Source: Lineolata rhizophorae (Eukaryota; Ascomycota; Dothideomycetes; Lineolatales; Lineolataceae). From it: DNA of 64,000 bases. The DNA is taken from the NCBI GenBank assembly GCA_010093515.1, contig MU001700.1, positions 122,434 through 186,433 of the forward strand, given 5' to 3'. Each line of letters starts with the position of its first letter. The first letter of the stretch is position 1. The notes under the pieces were generated by a model that was not told where the DNA came from, searched no databases, and saw only the letters and a list, made by a program, of their open reading frames with translations. Shown here one piece after another: positions 21,276-32,523 of the stretch. Both the position numbers and the translations under genes were made by a program.

Positions 21276-22786
21276 TCAACCAATCCGACTCCACCCGCTC
21301 CCCTTCTCGACGTCCCCCACGCTGTGCTCCTCGTAGCACACGACAACATCATCGGTGCGCTGGATGGCGCCGAGGTGGTGGTGGCTACCACTACCGCTCC
21401 CGACGACGGTCTCGCGCTTCGCCGCGTCGGCGGGCAAGATGCTCTCCTGGGAATCGACCTCGACGGCGTCGGTGCGCGAGCGCTTGCTCTTGCTGGTCGT
21501 GGCCGCGGACGCGGCGCCGACGTCGGAGAGCTCCATGGTGGGCGTGGCGGCGCTACGGTTGCCACCGTGGCCGCCGCGCGAGCCGTAGCGGTTGTAGTAC
21601 TGGCCGCCGCTCTTGCCGCGGCCGCCCGACGAACTGCCGAGCGCCTTGCGGCCGAGGATCAGCTCGAGGAGGGGCTGCAGCGTCGGAATGCAGGCGGCGA
21701 TGATGATGGAGTTGCCTTCCATGCTCGTCCAGATGACGAGGTCTGAGGTGTCGTCTGTGGACCGGAGGGCAAAAGGTCAGGAGCTTGAGACTGGAGCCGG
21801 GAGGGGGGGGGTTGATTGTTGGACTTACAGCTGAAATCGGGGCTGGCTAGGCCGGGAATACGAGTCGTTTTGTAGATGGCTACTACGGTAGCGCTTTTTC
21901 GTTTCACGGAAGCAGTTGGCGACTAGTCTGGGTCTGATAGGGGGGCAGCGGTCGTAACTTACACAGAACCGAGACCTAGAGCCGACGACAGAGCCAGCTT
22001 CTTCTTGATGCTCATTTGAAGCTTGAACAACACGATGGTCGGGTAAACGGCTAGGTAGAGATCGACGGTTGCCGAGAAGGCTGCGTTCGTGAGCTTCGCC
22101 CGCCTTTCCACAGCGCGGGAGAGGAGGTGCGTATACACTTACATCCCGCGAAGATGGCGTAATCGACCAGGACCCACGGGCTCCAGCAGGTCTTGTCCGT
22201 GATGGAAAAGTCCCACTGGGACCTGGAAGGCGTGCACTGGGCGTAGAGAATGATGACGCATCCGAAGAGGATCAAGGCGCACATGCTCGTCATGAACCAG
22301 AGCCAGATGCGGTGCAGCTTGCTAGGGTTCATGACCTTGGTCAACAGAGAGACGACGGCGAGCTTGGGCACGGCGAAGGAGAAGATGCCGGGGCAGAAGC
22401 CGGCGATGGTGAACATGATGGTGTTTTCTTGCTGCTCCGTCGTGAGGAGCTGGAAATGGCGGCCGTTGCCGTTGGCGACGGCGGCACTCGATAGGCCTAG
22501 GTTGACATATCCAAAGATCTGTTTTTCCTTCCGTTAGCGATGCCAAGAAAAAAAAAGCCGAAAAAAAAGAAGAAAGGAAGGGAGCAGCGCCGAACTGACA
22601 GACCATTGACAACAGGATCAGATAGTCATCGAGGCCCAAGTGCCTCAAGATTCTGGACCGGACGTACGTCCTACCCGCGACGAAGATGGTCGCGAGGGCG
22701 GTCAAGGTGACGGTCGACGCGATGATAGCCGGCCCCTTGTTCTGGCTGGCGACCTCTGGAGGCAGTTCTGACGAAGACGTCGCCAT
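21276..22786 (-). CDS. fungal rhodopsin-domain integral membrane protein (PTH11-like/SAT20 type)
   Basis: Five exons on the minus strand: 22604-22786, 22143-22518, 21963-22080, 21829-21893 and 21276-21754, giving 406 aa. Introns are 85, 62, 69 and 74 nt; the third uses an AAG acceptor. Several hydrophobic helices are visible, starting GPAIIASTVTLTALATIF, then the family hallmark RHLGLDDYLILL, IFGYVNLGL, IFSFAVPKLAVVSLL, LILFGCVIILYAQC, FSATVDLYLAVYPTIVLF, and the last near SMEGNSIIIAACIPTL. This arrangement is the fungal rhodopsin-like seven-helix family. Roles include surface sensing and membership of biosynthetic clusters, but ligand and role here are unknown. The C-terminal ~120 residues are Gly/Ser-rich, cytosolic by prediction. 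The first donor (GTCTGT) is unusual but the join reads well. Confidence 0.87.
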
Positions 22787-25586
22787 TGCGAACTGGCAGT
22801 AAAGCAGTCTCGGGCGCGCGGTAGTGGGGGGGAAATTGAACTCAGCGTCTTGCGGTTGAACCAAGAGACGGTCTCGGCGGAGCGAGAGCTTCGGATGTTG
22901 AAAGAACGAATGGGCTAAGGAGTGGAAGCGGCACGACGAGGAGCAACAACCCTGGATCAAATAGGGAGAGGGCCCTATGTATTCTCTGTTGTAGAGAAAT
23001 GACATGAGACATTGTTTGACAAGGGCCCCGGAAGGAGAGCGATCGTCGGCGTCCCCACCGACGGGGTATTTGGAAGATGCGAAAAGCAGAAGCCCGGCCG
23101 ACTGCACAATGAACATCACGATTCCCTGGGGTCCGGCTGGGCTCGTCGGGCCCGCGGATAACTGGGGCCGTCTCTCTCAGGGGAAGGAACGAAGAGCGGC
23201 CGCCGCCCCCGGACCGCTGAGCAGGGTGGCGAGACTCGCCCGAACAGAAAAAACAAAGCCGGGAGTGAGGGCCAAGGGCCGGGATGAGGGGCTCGGGGCG
23301 TCGAGTCTTTTCCCCCACGCGCAATGACAATGCACATCTCGACGACATGTGCTTTCACAAAGAGACGGGATTTCAGTTCTTGGGGGAGGCGCTTCGTGCG
23401 GGAAGGGCCAGGGACCCGCGGCCATGGTAGATTCCTTGCCACGGCGAGCGCCATTGCAACCGCCAACGGCGCCGGCCCGACCGCCCAGGCCCAGGCCGTC
23501 CCGGGCCTGTTCCTGGCGATCTCTGCCAACGGTCGTGCCCCGGGCGTCCCTTTAACTGTTTTGACAACCCCCGAGGTACCCGGCGCCAATCTACGGCCCG
23601 TAATATCAGCCTACACTTGAACCGTATCTGGAAAAGCTCAGTTATCTCATAAGCAAGCGTACTCTCTAAGTTTGATCTGCTGACAGAGCTAGCATTTTCC
23701 ATGCGATTTGTAACCCTCTACACCTTGAAAAAAGAGTTGGAAATATGTGCGATCTGAGGGCCAACCTCTTTACTGGAAGGGTCGATTTTGAAGTAATATA
23801 GGCCCTCCGTGTAGAAAAAGAAGGCTGTGGCCGTAGTTCTCTGGTGAGGCGTAGAGCTGTATTACGTAAGCGCACGTGATGGTAGAAATTCGCGAAAGTA
23901 TATAGAAGTCTCCCGGCAGCAGAGAGACGGGAGACATGTTTGGCATTGCTTACTTGTGTATGGTAAAACAACCGCATCGGAATTATCGGGAGCCGAAAAG
24001 CAGCGAACCCGCCGCGGATAGGGAAATGGGCATGTGTGTGCGCGCGCGGCGGTGTGAGGTCGAGCGGAGCGTCGCCGTGCTAAGCTCCTGGCTGCAGCGC
24101 CGGCCGCCGGTGGCTCCTCGGCCGCCCTAAGCCGCATCGAGCCGCGGCGTTCCCAGAGCGTTGCGGGGGCCGACGCCCAAAGGGGGAGCCTGCCCCCGTT
24201 GCCGCGCCCCCAAGCGCCCCCCCAAGCGCCACCCCAAGCGCCACCCCAAGCGCGCCCCCCCGGCCCACAACGGCCTTTGGCCGCCGCTGCCTCGGCTGGG
24301 CCAGCCCGCAGCGTGTGGCGCCCGCTAGGACGCGGTTGCCCGCGCGGGCCGCCGGCTTGTGGAGCCCTCCGCCGTTGCGCTGCCGCTCCCGGTTAGCTCC
24401 TCCGCCTCGTCCGCCGTCGCTCACTCTCGCCCGCACGCCCCTGGCCAGGGCCGTCTTGGACGTCCCCGGGATCGAGGAATTCGAACGGGGCAACAGAACA
24501 CACCTTTCAGCTAATCTCCTGCCGAATCCGCGATCCAGCTGCCGTCCCGCTGCCCGCGTAGCAGGGGCAACCCCGATCCCAGCACCGCTGCGTATGTAGC
24601 GGGCCCGAAAAATCGTCTCATCCGAAGGGCGGCACGCCACCACCATCGTTCGGCACTCATGCGCAGCAACTCACTGCCGCACCGAGTCCTCCCCCCGTCC
24701 CACCGAAACCGTTCGGTGGAGATATTTCTGTTTGCACTGCGCATTGCATATATGTATGCACAATTGCCCCCCCGGGTTGGGACCGCATCGTTGCCGGCCC
24801 ACCCCTCGCTCCAACGGCTTTCCCCCGACCCGTTGGCGAACGATGGGGACAGCACGGAGCACGTCGAGCCATTTAGGACCGAGAGAGAGATATGGGCCGA
24901 ACGGTCCCAATCCCCACCCCCACCCCCATCCGCTTGCATGGTCCGCGACAACGGTTCGCCAAGTCGACCGGGGCCGCCACCGCTCAAGCCCGACGACGCT
25001 AGCTGCTGCTGCTGCATTGTTGACCCTCCGCCTGGTGGAACTGGTCGATGCCCATCTCGTAGTACAGTACAACTCACACTTGGAGGGAAGCTCGGATAAC
25101 GGCGTGGCCCACTGGCCCCTCTAGGCGCCGCCACCGGCCGAGGAACTAACTTGATAAGAGAATCAAGGGGATGGAAAGCACTTCTCGGCATGCAGTCGAA
25201 CCAATCAGTCCATCGCGAGTCCAATCATCGCCGCATTCGGTCGGTGGAGACCAAGTGGAGGGCAGCGTTTCGACTCGTAGTTGATTTGGAATCGTATGAT
25301 TGATTGGTTGATGCTATGAGGCGAGCGGAAGTTGGTTTTCACCGCTGTACGTGAGATTGTACGTAGTAAACCACATGAAACACAGCCCATTCTGACAGAC
25401 CGCGTCTTCTCCTTGCGGTCGCCGAGTGCCTTTTTCATTTCCCGCCTTCTCCTGCTCGTTCCTTTTTTTTCTTCTCTCGAACGCCCTCCCGCTCTCTTGT
25501 GTCCGACACTGTCGTGTTTCACCCCTTGCTTCTTCCAAGTCTTTGCCTGCGACTTTGTCCCGGACATCTCACATCAAGCTGTCAAA
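22787..25586. other. 2.8 kb GC-rich intergenic region
   Basis: Lies between two divergent genes (rhodopsin-like and O-methyltransferase) and probably holds both promoters and UTRs. A short tandem array of a 10 bp unit (ccccaagcgc) sits at about 24204-24252. Many long open frames exist because of high GC, but none resembles a protein family. A pyrimidine-rich stretch (about 25440-25500) precedes the O-methyltransferase start, as is common in fungal promoters. Confidence 0.55.
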
Positions 25587-27159
25587 ATGACTGTCACCGA
25601 GAACATTCAGAACGATACCACCAATGGCACCGCCAATGGTACCGCCAACGGCAAGGCCGACGACACTGCCAATGGAACCGCCAACGGCACTATTCCCGAT
25701 ATCAGCCTTGCACTCAATCCCTCTGATGTGGAGAGCGTTCCCGGTCTCTTGAAGGATATTGCTTCGACCGGCAACTCTTTCGTCGCTCAGGAGGATCGTG
25801 CCTCCCGTCTCCAGCTTCTTGCCCAGGCTCGGCAGCTCGTTCGAGCTCTGGAGACGCCGCGCGAGACCATGCTCAAGAACTGCTGGGGAGAGGTAAAGAT
25901 TTGAGCTTTTTCACCTCCCCCACCATTCCAACACAGCTTCTGACCATGGTCGCTGGTACAGCCCGGAGCATATTGCGCCATCGCTGCCTGCATGACCATT
26001 GGAGTCTTCCCCGAACTGGCAAAGGACGATGGTAGCCCGAAGAAGGTGTCCGACCTTGCCAAGACGCTCAATTGCGACGAGAAATTGCTGGGTAGGTTAG
26101 AAGTCTTGCACGGCTACCTCCTAGCCGGTGATATTGGCCACGCTGTATCATCGTCAGCTGCTAACGTAGAACGCAATAGGCCGACTCATGAGACACTTGG
26201 GAACCATGGCAGTCATCAAGGAGACCGGCCCCAACGAGTACAAGCCCACCAACTTCTCCACCTCTCTGACCATCCCCGTCATCGGCGACGGCTTCCCCGC
26301 GCTGGCCGGCGGCGGCATGGCGGCAGTGTACAAGTTCCCGGCCTGGTTGCAGAAGTACGGCTTCAAGAACCCGGAGAGCACGACCGAAGGCCCCTACCAA
26401 TACGCCTACGACACGCACCACAACCTGTTCGGCTATTTGATGGCGCACCCCCCGCTGGGCATGCAGTTCAACCACCACATGGGCGGCTACCGCCAGGGGC
26501 GGCCCAGCTGGATGGACCCCGGCTTCTTCCCCGTCGAGGAGCGCCTGGCCGCCGGCGCCGACACGGCCGAGGGCGCCGCACTGCTCGTCGATCTCGGGGG
26601 CGGCCACGGCCACGACATCAACGAGTTCCGCCGCAAGCATCCGGACGCGCCCGGCCGTCTCATCCTGCAGGACCTGCCGGACGTGCTGGCGCAGATAACC
26701 GAGCTTGACGGCAAGATCGAGCGCATGGGGCATGACTTCTTGACCGAGCAGCCCGTCAAGGGTAAGTTGAGATGGAGTCCCGGAGAAGGGGGAACGAGGG
26801 GGGGGGGGGGGGGCATGCCTAACACGATTCTAATGTCCGGCACAGGAGCGCGCGCGTATTACATGCACTCTGTGCTGCACGACTGGTCTGACGAGACGTG
26901 CCTCAAGATCCTCGGGCGGGTCAAGGCCGCCATGCGGCCCGGCTACTCCAAGGTGCTCATCAACGAGAACGTGATCCCCGACGCCGGCGCCGGCTGGGAG
27001 GCCACAGCGCTCGACATGATGGTCATGACGCTGCTGAGCGCCGAGGAGCGCACCGAGAAGCACTGGCGCAGCCTGGTCGGCAGGGCCGGGCTCAAGCTGG
27101 TCAAGATTTGGAGCGTCGAGAATGGCTCCGAGAGCCTGATCGAGTGCGAGTTGCCGTAA
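25587..27159 (+). CDS. SAM-dependent O-methyltransferase (fungal class similar to sterigmatocystin 8-O-methyltransferases)
   Basis: Four exons (25587-25892, 25962-26091, 26180-26761, 26846-27159), 443 aa. All junctions follow GT-AG rules and restore family sequence: CWGE/PGAYCAIAA, KLLG/RLMRHLG, PVK/GARAYYMHS. Domain order is a low-complexity N-terminus with a repeated NGTA unit, a dimerisation and winged-helix region, then the SAM-binding motif LLVDLGGGHGHD, LILQDLPDV, and the catalytic-histidine segment HSVLHDWSDE. The enzyme would methylate a small aromatic or polyketide hydroxyl; the substrate is unknown. No polyketide synthase or other biosynthetic gene is in the window, and only the rhodopsin-like gene, 2.8 kb away and divergent, shares this island. 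Confidence 0.92.
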
Positions 27160-28119
27160 GTGCGGCGGGGTGGGGTGGGGGGGGGGGTGAAGCCGTGGGG
27201 TGAGTGGATGGATGGATGGAGCAGCCCTGGGGTGTATGTCGTGAAGCCCTCCCTCAACGGAGGTTGAGATCTTGGGGGGACTGGGGATGTTTGTTCGCCT
27301 CTGCAAGATTCTACGCAGTTTCAACCTCGAGCGTGTTGTGTATATAGATTCCCTGGCGTTTGGATCGAGCATCCAGATGGCACGGAATTTGACAGATTTA
27401 CCATGTTTTTAGTTCTGAGAGTCTTTGACCGACGTTGGATCGTGAAATATCCGACTCCCGACGTGGACTAAGACGGGTAGAGAAGCCGCGCAAAAAAAGC
27501 AGGCGTGTGTCGAGGCCCACGAACCGCCATTCTACTGAAAGGGTTATCCGGGCCATCCAAGCCTCGCGCATACGAATCGTGTATTGGCATCGAACTGCGT
27601 GGAGACGATAATCGCCGACTCGGTCGACATGCAACGGGCGCATGAGCGACGCAGTCGAAGTAGAGCGAGGACCGAAGCGCCGACCGTCTTGAAAATCCCT
27701 GGACACGGACCGCGTTAGTCGGACGGGCGAGTTCGTCGTCCGGGCCGAGCGCTGCCGCGCCACCTTCTGCGCCCAAACCGGCACGCAAAGCTGACTTTGC
27801 GCTCGACGAAACGCAAGGGTCGGGGCGCCGGCGACGACGGCATTGGTAGGGTTTGTTGCCTAGCGTTAGCGCCAGCAGCAGACCAAGCAAGACGGACCCG
27901 GCTCGGGCTTCTTTCGATGATCACATCCCCTAGCTGGAGATCCGCCTCCTTGAGAGCGCCATTTTCTGGTTTGGCCTGGTCGTTGCGCGCAGCTGTCAGA
28001 AGCATGTGCTGCGACTGGCCTTCTCCCCGGCGGCCAATTGTTTGCACACTTCAAACAACTTCCTGCGTAGAGGGCGAGGTAAAATCGCCGCCCCAACTAC
28101 CATATTTCGAAGGACGCGG
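27160..28119. other. intergenic
   Basis: 3' flank of the O-methyltransferase: a G-rich run at 27172-27190 and a GGAT microsatellite near 27206-27220. The rest is moderately GC-rich with no recognised coding sequence. Confidence 0.5.
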
Positions 28120-28255
28120 TGTCGAGCTCCACAGAGTATACGGTGGCAAACAGAGTGCATACGAAGTTGAGGTTGCAGAGTGTAGGTGAACCTGCACTCT
28201 GCGATAGACCGCCCCTAACGTCACGTGACTACGGCCGCCACACGTGATATCCACG
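28120..28255 (+). repeat. solo-LTR-like repeat, copy 5 (shortened)
   Basis: 136 bp, lacking part of the internal GC hairpin. It lies immediately against the coding remnant at 28256-28776, whose frame is broken at this junction, so the insertion probably happened within that gene. Confidence 0.65.
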
Positions 28256-28776
28256 TATTCGTCCAATTCGTTCGTGGCCGAGGCCTGCACGGTGTCCTCC
28301 ACAATCCTGTATCTGTATGCGGAGGGATTCCATCTGGTAGCATTAGCTTTGTTGACTGCAGCCGTGTTTGTCGAGACTTACACCTCTCTGACTGTCTTGT
28401 ATTCAAGTCTTGAGGCTCGGGCTCTTAGTTCCTCTGAGTGGGCGGTTGCTGTATCGGTAGGCTGAGTGGACGTGGAGCCTGGAGCTGCCTTGATGGCTAT
28501 GACCATTTCCTTGAAGAGCTCGGCGAGTTGCATGGCATCTGGTGGTTGATGCTAAACGATCGCTTGCGGCGTAGAACTGCCAGGAGGTGTATCTGGGGCG
28601 TGGTTCACATTGTCCGAGCTGTCTGCCACCCAAACCTCCGGCGTGGGACTACCTGGAGGCGTAGGTGAAGGAGAGTTGGTCAACCGACGAGGAGAGTTGG
28701 TCAACCGACGAGGAGAGTTGGTCAACCGACGAGGGACTTGGGTCTTGACCTTCATGGCTTTGGATGGTTTTGGCAT
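28256..28776 (-). pseudogene. N-terminal fragment of an AAA-ATPase-type fungal protein, cut by a repeat insertion
   Basis: Minus-strand start MPKPSKAMKVKTQVP at 28776, followed by three copies of the heptad RRLTNSP and a Pro/Ser-rich tract. A stop near 28552 is followed in the same frame by HQPPDAMQLAELFKEM and ASRLEYKTVREV. A typical intron (GTAAGT...CTACCAG, about 28342-28393) leads to NPSAYRYRIVED and then ELDEYV, where the solo-LTR-like repeat begins. The ASRLEYKxVxEVW/YKYKIVE/ELDEYVF pattern is one I associate with the region ahead of the AAA+ domain in fungal ATPase-family proteins. No ATPase domain is present here. The family assignment is by motif memory only. Confidence 0.5.
28670..28732 (+). 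repeat. 21 bp tandem repeat, three perfect copies
   Basis: The unit ggagagttggtcaaccgacg plus a final a is repeated at 28670, 28691 and 28712. It is in frame with the minus-strand coding remnant, where it encodes RRLTNSP three times. Perfect identity of the copies in an otherwise decayed gene suggests recent slippage or expansion. Confidence 0.95.
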
Positions 28777-28844
28777 TTTGTTCAGTGATGAGTGAGGAGA
28801 GCTGATGGAGCTAATGGTTGTATTTAATAGCTCTTGCCTTCTTC

Positions 28845-29278
28845 TTATACCTGCTCGACAAGAGCTGCGTCCCTTGGCCCCATTCCCTCACCAATATAGC
28901 ACCATTCTGTATCGAGCATTGATATGTAGGTTGATGTAGGTTCGAACTGTCGTATGACAATTCTCGGAGCGCTTGGCTGAAATCGAATATCCCAATTCTG
29001 TTTGAAGATCTTCCCACCACAGCGGTCTACGAGCATGAGCCTTGCATAGGGAAACTCAGCGCCCATAACTAGGAGGTGAGGCATAAAGTGTGATTGGTCT
29101 TGGATGTAACATGCCCTCGGGGTTGGCTCAACAAGGCGAAAGCGTCCAGTATCCGTTTCTCTTTCCCACTTTTCACACATTCGCAAAATTGGATTAACCG
29201 AGACGCTTCGAGAATTTTTGTCGTAGCACCGTCAATGGAGAGTGGCGAGTGACGCGACGTCTTCTTGTTTGAATACAT
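28845..29278 (-). pseudogene. small unrecognised coding remnant
   Basis: Two overlapping minus-strand frames look like one protein split by a frame change: MYSNKKTSRHSPLSIDGATT...EASRLIQF (from 29278) and then TGRFRLVEPTPRACYIQ, HFMPHLLVMGAEFPYARLML and MLDTEWCYIGEG to the stop at 28845. Composition is protein-like, with several aromatic residues and cysteines, but I recognise no family. It could be an unknown small gene with a missed short intron. Confidence 0.35.
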
Positions 29279-30330
29279 GGAGAAGCAAGCAAATCGTAGA
29301 GAGAACTCTGAGCTGAGAGGAGATATGTCGGAACAAAGTTGGAAAGATGTTGGAAACTTGGTCGGCGAATGATGCGCCTTATATACGCCTAGATATTTTC
29401 AGACTAGTGCTCTGCGTAGGAATTTTGTGGGAAATGCGTTGGGAATTGGTGTGAAAAACGCGGGGTACATAGCACGAATTTGCTGTGCTGTAACCTGCTT
29501 AGCGCGTCTGACCTCACTTCTCAGGTCCTCCAACCCCACGGGTATTGTTGAAGAACAATCTGCTCGCAGCTGGCAGTGAAGACAGCATTCTTGATCAGAA
29601 AAGGGATTGCTCTTATTAAGATGTTTCCGGGCGAGCCGCTCCAGCACCTCGTGGTCTCTCTTCGCAGCTTTTGTTTCATTCGCCTGCTATGGGGTACCGA
29701 GTGAAAAGCCCAGCCCTGTTTCCGTAGTGACTCGACTGCTGCATGCAAACCAATGGAGATTAAATCGGTTTGCCTCTGATAGGAAAGGATTCTCTGCGCT
29801 AGTCGCGAGGCAGCAAAGTGACCCCTCACACGCTTCACTTGTTGCCTTCTGATCAAGACATAAAAAGCCAGCGTCTAACCCGGATGTGAATGCAAAACCA
29901 GCTCATTGTCACTTGTCCAAAATAAGTCACAGAGTTCCGACTTAGCACAGCTTGCTAATCCGGCCAACAGAGAACCAATCTCCGCGCTCCTGCTTACGAT
30001 CTCAATTTCGACTACACGGAGATTCATACTTCAAACATGCCGATCAAAAGCCATCCCGTAGCCGACTGCTATCACTGTCAAGCGGTCAACTCCACGTCGA
30101 GCAAGGGAACATGTCCATCTTGCAATTACGAGCCCTTCGTGGGGTGTAACCACCCTGATTGTGGGAAGCTGCCACTCGTCAAGCACGAGCCACGTTAAGG
30201 TCATGGACTGTGTGACATCAAAGGAGGTGTTGATGATCGAGCCGATATTGTGGCTTTCATGTTGGCAACAAATTGTGATCAAGGGGGATGGCACTCATTT
30301 GGAACATTGGTTCTAGTAGCTATGCAGAAT
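29279..30330. other. intergenic with weak open frames
   Basis: Minus-strand frames at 29399-29856 (containing NPFSDQECCLHCQLRADC and LRRETTRC) look protein-like but are disrupted and unrecognised. The remainder is AT-richer and featureless. Confidence 0.4.
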
Positions 30331-31228
30331 CTAACACTCGTTGACTTTCGCTCTATGTGCCACAAGTATCACATCTTTCCTGAATCCAGGAGCCGTGGCG
30401 CTGTGCTCAAGACCATCTGTGTCCAATAAAGCATCTGAAGCAACCAGAATAGGGGCCTCTTGAACAACGCCCTTGCCAACAGGATCTGGACCTAACGATT
30501 GTTAGAGAATGAATGTAGAAATCGAGATTCAATGTTTTACCGTGGCGCAACATTATCTCACGAAGCCGCTCGGCCTCGGCCTTGTCTATCGGGCCCCAAT
30601 CCACAGCAGACTTCAGCCAAAGAGGAAGTTCGACTTCACGCGGGAAAAAGCCCGAGTACTCCCAGTCGATGATCGAGATGACCTGTAGCGTCTCTGCATC
30701 CACGAAGATGTTATGCTGGGCCAAATCGTTATGGCAGTAGACAAATTCTTCACCCGCGACTGCGTGCCGCTTTGGCCATACCCGCCGTTTGTCGATCGCC
30801 AACACTCGGTTGGGGGGAAAGACTTCCCCTGTGAGAGGACCTAGCCGCGATGATCGTAGTCGATGTAGCTGGGGGAGGACATGGCTCTTTACATAACTGT
30901 CGACGTTTTCGAACGCTCGAGTACGCCGGTCACCCTCGAGATCGTCTAGCATTACGCCATCAACACGTTCCAACGTGAGTGATAGCGAGCCACATATCTC
31001 GGTAAACTCGAGGACTTTCGGCACCGGAATTGAGGTCTAAGTCCGAATGAATTGTAATGCTGCGTGCTCGTTTCGAAGGCGCTCTCTGGCGAAGAATGGC
31101 TTGATCGGCTCCCCGAAAATGTTTAAACCTCGCTCTTGCTCGGTCAACTCTCTTTTAGTAAAGGTAAAGGGAGTCACGGTATACTCCCACTCAACTGTTC
31201 GATATTGGTGATACGGCGGAAGGGCCAT
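30331..31228 (-). pseudogene. APH-like phosphotransferase, one in-frame stop
   Basis: From ATG 31228 (MALPPYHQYRTVEWEY) the frame meets a TAG at 31037-31039 after HAALQFIRT and continues TSIPVPKVLEF, VDGVMLDDL, FVYCHNDLAQHNIFV (HND...N, catalytic loop) and VISIIDWEYSGFFP (metal site). A 49 nt intron (30492-30540, donor GTAAAA, branch CTAAC, acceptor TAG) leads to the C-terminus DPVGKGVVQEAPI...AKVNEC and stop at 30331. Full length would be about 282 codons, normal for the family. A single stop is the only lesion, so it is either very recently lost or a sequencing error. Confidence 0.72.
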
Positions 31229-31583
31229 TGTGGACGAAAGCGTAACGGAGCAGGGGAATGTGAGATGCAAACGGCGTATGCTCAGTCACGTGAGTAGACA
31301 GTCACGTGGGTGGTCGACTCGGCGCTGCCAAGACCTGAACAGTGGCACATGCCATGCTCGCGTCGTTCCGCACTGCTAGCTGGCCCATGGTTCGTGTGGG
31401 CGCCTATCGCTGCTGTCGCTGGCCGTCAGATCGACGAATGATAAGGAGGTAAGGCCTTTAACTTACTACCGTATGCTATGCGCTGGCTAAAGTTATCTGC
31501 CTGACCCGCCCTCGCCGCTGCGATGCGACCATCCTCAGACACGGCGGCTACATAAACCTCTCATTCTCATCCCACCTCTCAGC

Positions 31584-32523
31584 ATGGCTAAACACCGCGC
31601 AAACCTTTTCCATCGAATAAAAGAACGGCGCTCCTGTCCCAGCGGTGGTGAGTTCCCTCGACTAGAACCCGTGAGTATCCAATTGACCGAGATTAGAGCC
31701 GTCGCATCGAGGCATCAAGAAGCAAACCCCAAAACTTCGCAGAAGCGCACGCCTGAGAGATATACACCCGGTCGACAAGAACCACGAGAAGAGCTACCCG
31801 TCTCCGTCCACGACCGGCAAAGATCGAAAGAGGAAACGACAGCAAGAGCCTGAAGACGAATTTTGCTCTGCGCCAGCTGAAAAGAAGCCTCGAGTGTCTC
31901 CCATACACCACGACGAAGGGCCTTTTGGTTTGGAAGCTGCGAACAGCATCAGCGAGAACAGAATCAACGCGATCGATCATTGGAGGAAAGAAGGAAGCTG
32001 GCCGAAGGAATACTTTGAAATGGAGAGAACCGGGGACCACCTTCTCGCGCGGAAGAAGTCGTCGTCTTCTGTTCGCCGTAAACAATCAGACACTGGCTCT
32101 ACGACACCGAGCTCTACGACGCCCAGCGATCAAAATCCCAGGGAGGAGAAGAGTACTCCATACCAGCATCCGGGTTATCCCATCCTACTGGAGACTAAAG
32201 GTAGCTTCATGGGCAAGGATAAAGATGGGCCTCGGAAGGAAAGTAAAGATCTGTGCCGAAATTTGCTTGAGGCAGAACAGAACGTGCCAAACACCTCGCG
32301 TTTTTCCGACCACATTTTCGAGTCGACCTGCCAAAGGATTCAAGGTCGGAACGAAGCTAAGGTCATTCAAGATATCACACGATTGATCGTTCCTTCAGCG
32401 GAAGAGCTTGCCGACTTCGGTGCTGAACACCTCGAATGCCTCATACACGATTGGGACACGCGACTCATCAATCCGGGCTTGTCCATGCAAGCGATAGTGG
32501 CGGTGGCAGCTGCGGCAACATAG
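31584..32523 (+). pseudogene. DUF7924-type fungal protein, truncated at the C-terminus
   Basis: Exon 1 (31584-31647, MAKHRANLFHRIKERR), a 49 nt intron (31648-31696, GTGAGT...TTAG), then exon 2 reads KLRRSARLRDIHPV, DRKRKRQQEPEDE, KKPRVSPIHHDEG, IDHWRKEGSWPKEYFE, LLARKKSSSSVRRKQS, TKGSFMGK and NEAKVIQDITRLIVPSAEEL. This is the N-terminal half of a family common in Sordariomycetes (I believe DUF7924). It departs from the family after HLECLIHDWDTR and stops at 32523. The conserved C-terminal domain is absent downstream apart from short look-alikes (CGNIALL). Basic and Ser-rich tracts suggest a nuclear protein; function unknown. Confidence 0.6.

Noticed and set aside
22322-23119. 265-codon minus-strand frame over the start of the rhodopsin-like gene
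   Set aside because: It reads through the first intron in the wrong frame and starts in noncoding upstream DNA; the spliced model explains the sequence better.
24080-25224. Several long GC-rich frames between the rhodopsin-like gene and the O-methyltransferase
   Set aside because: No family resemblance, no splice structure, and overlapping frames on both strands.
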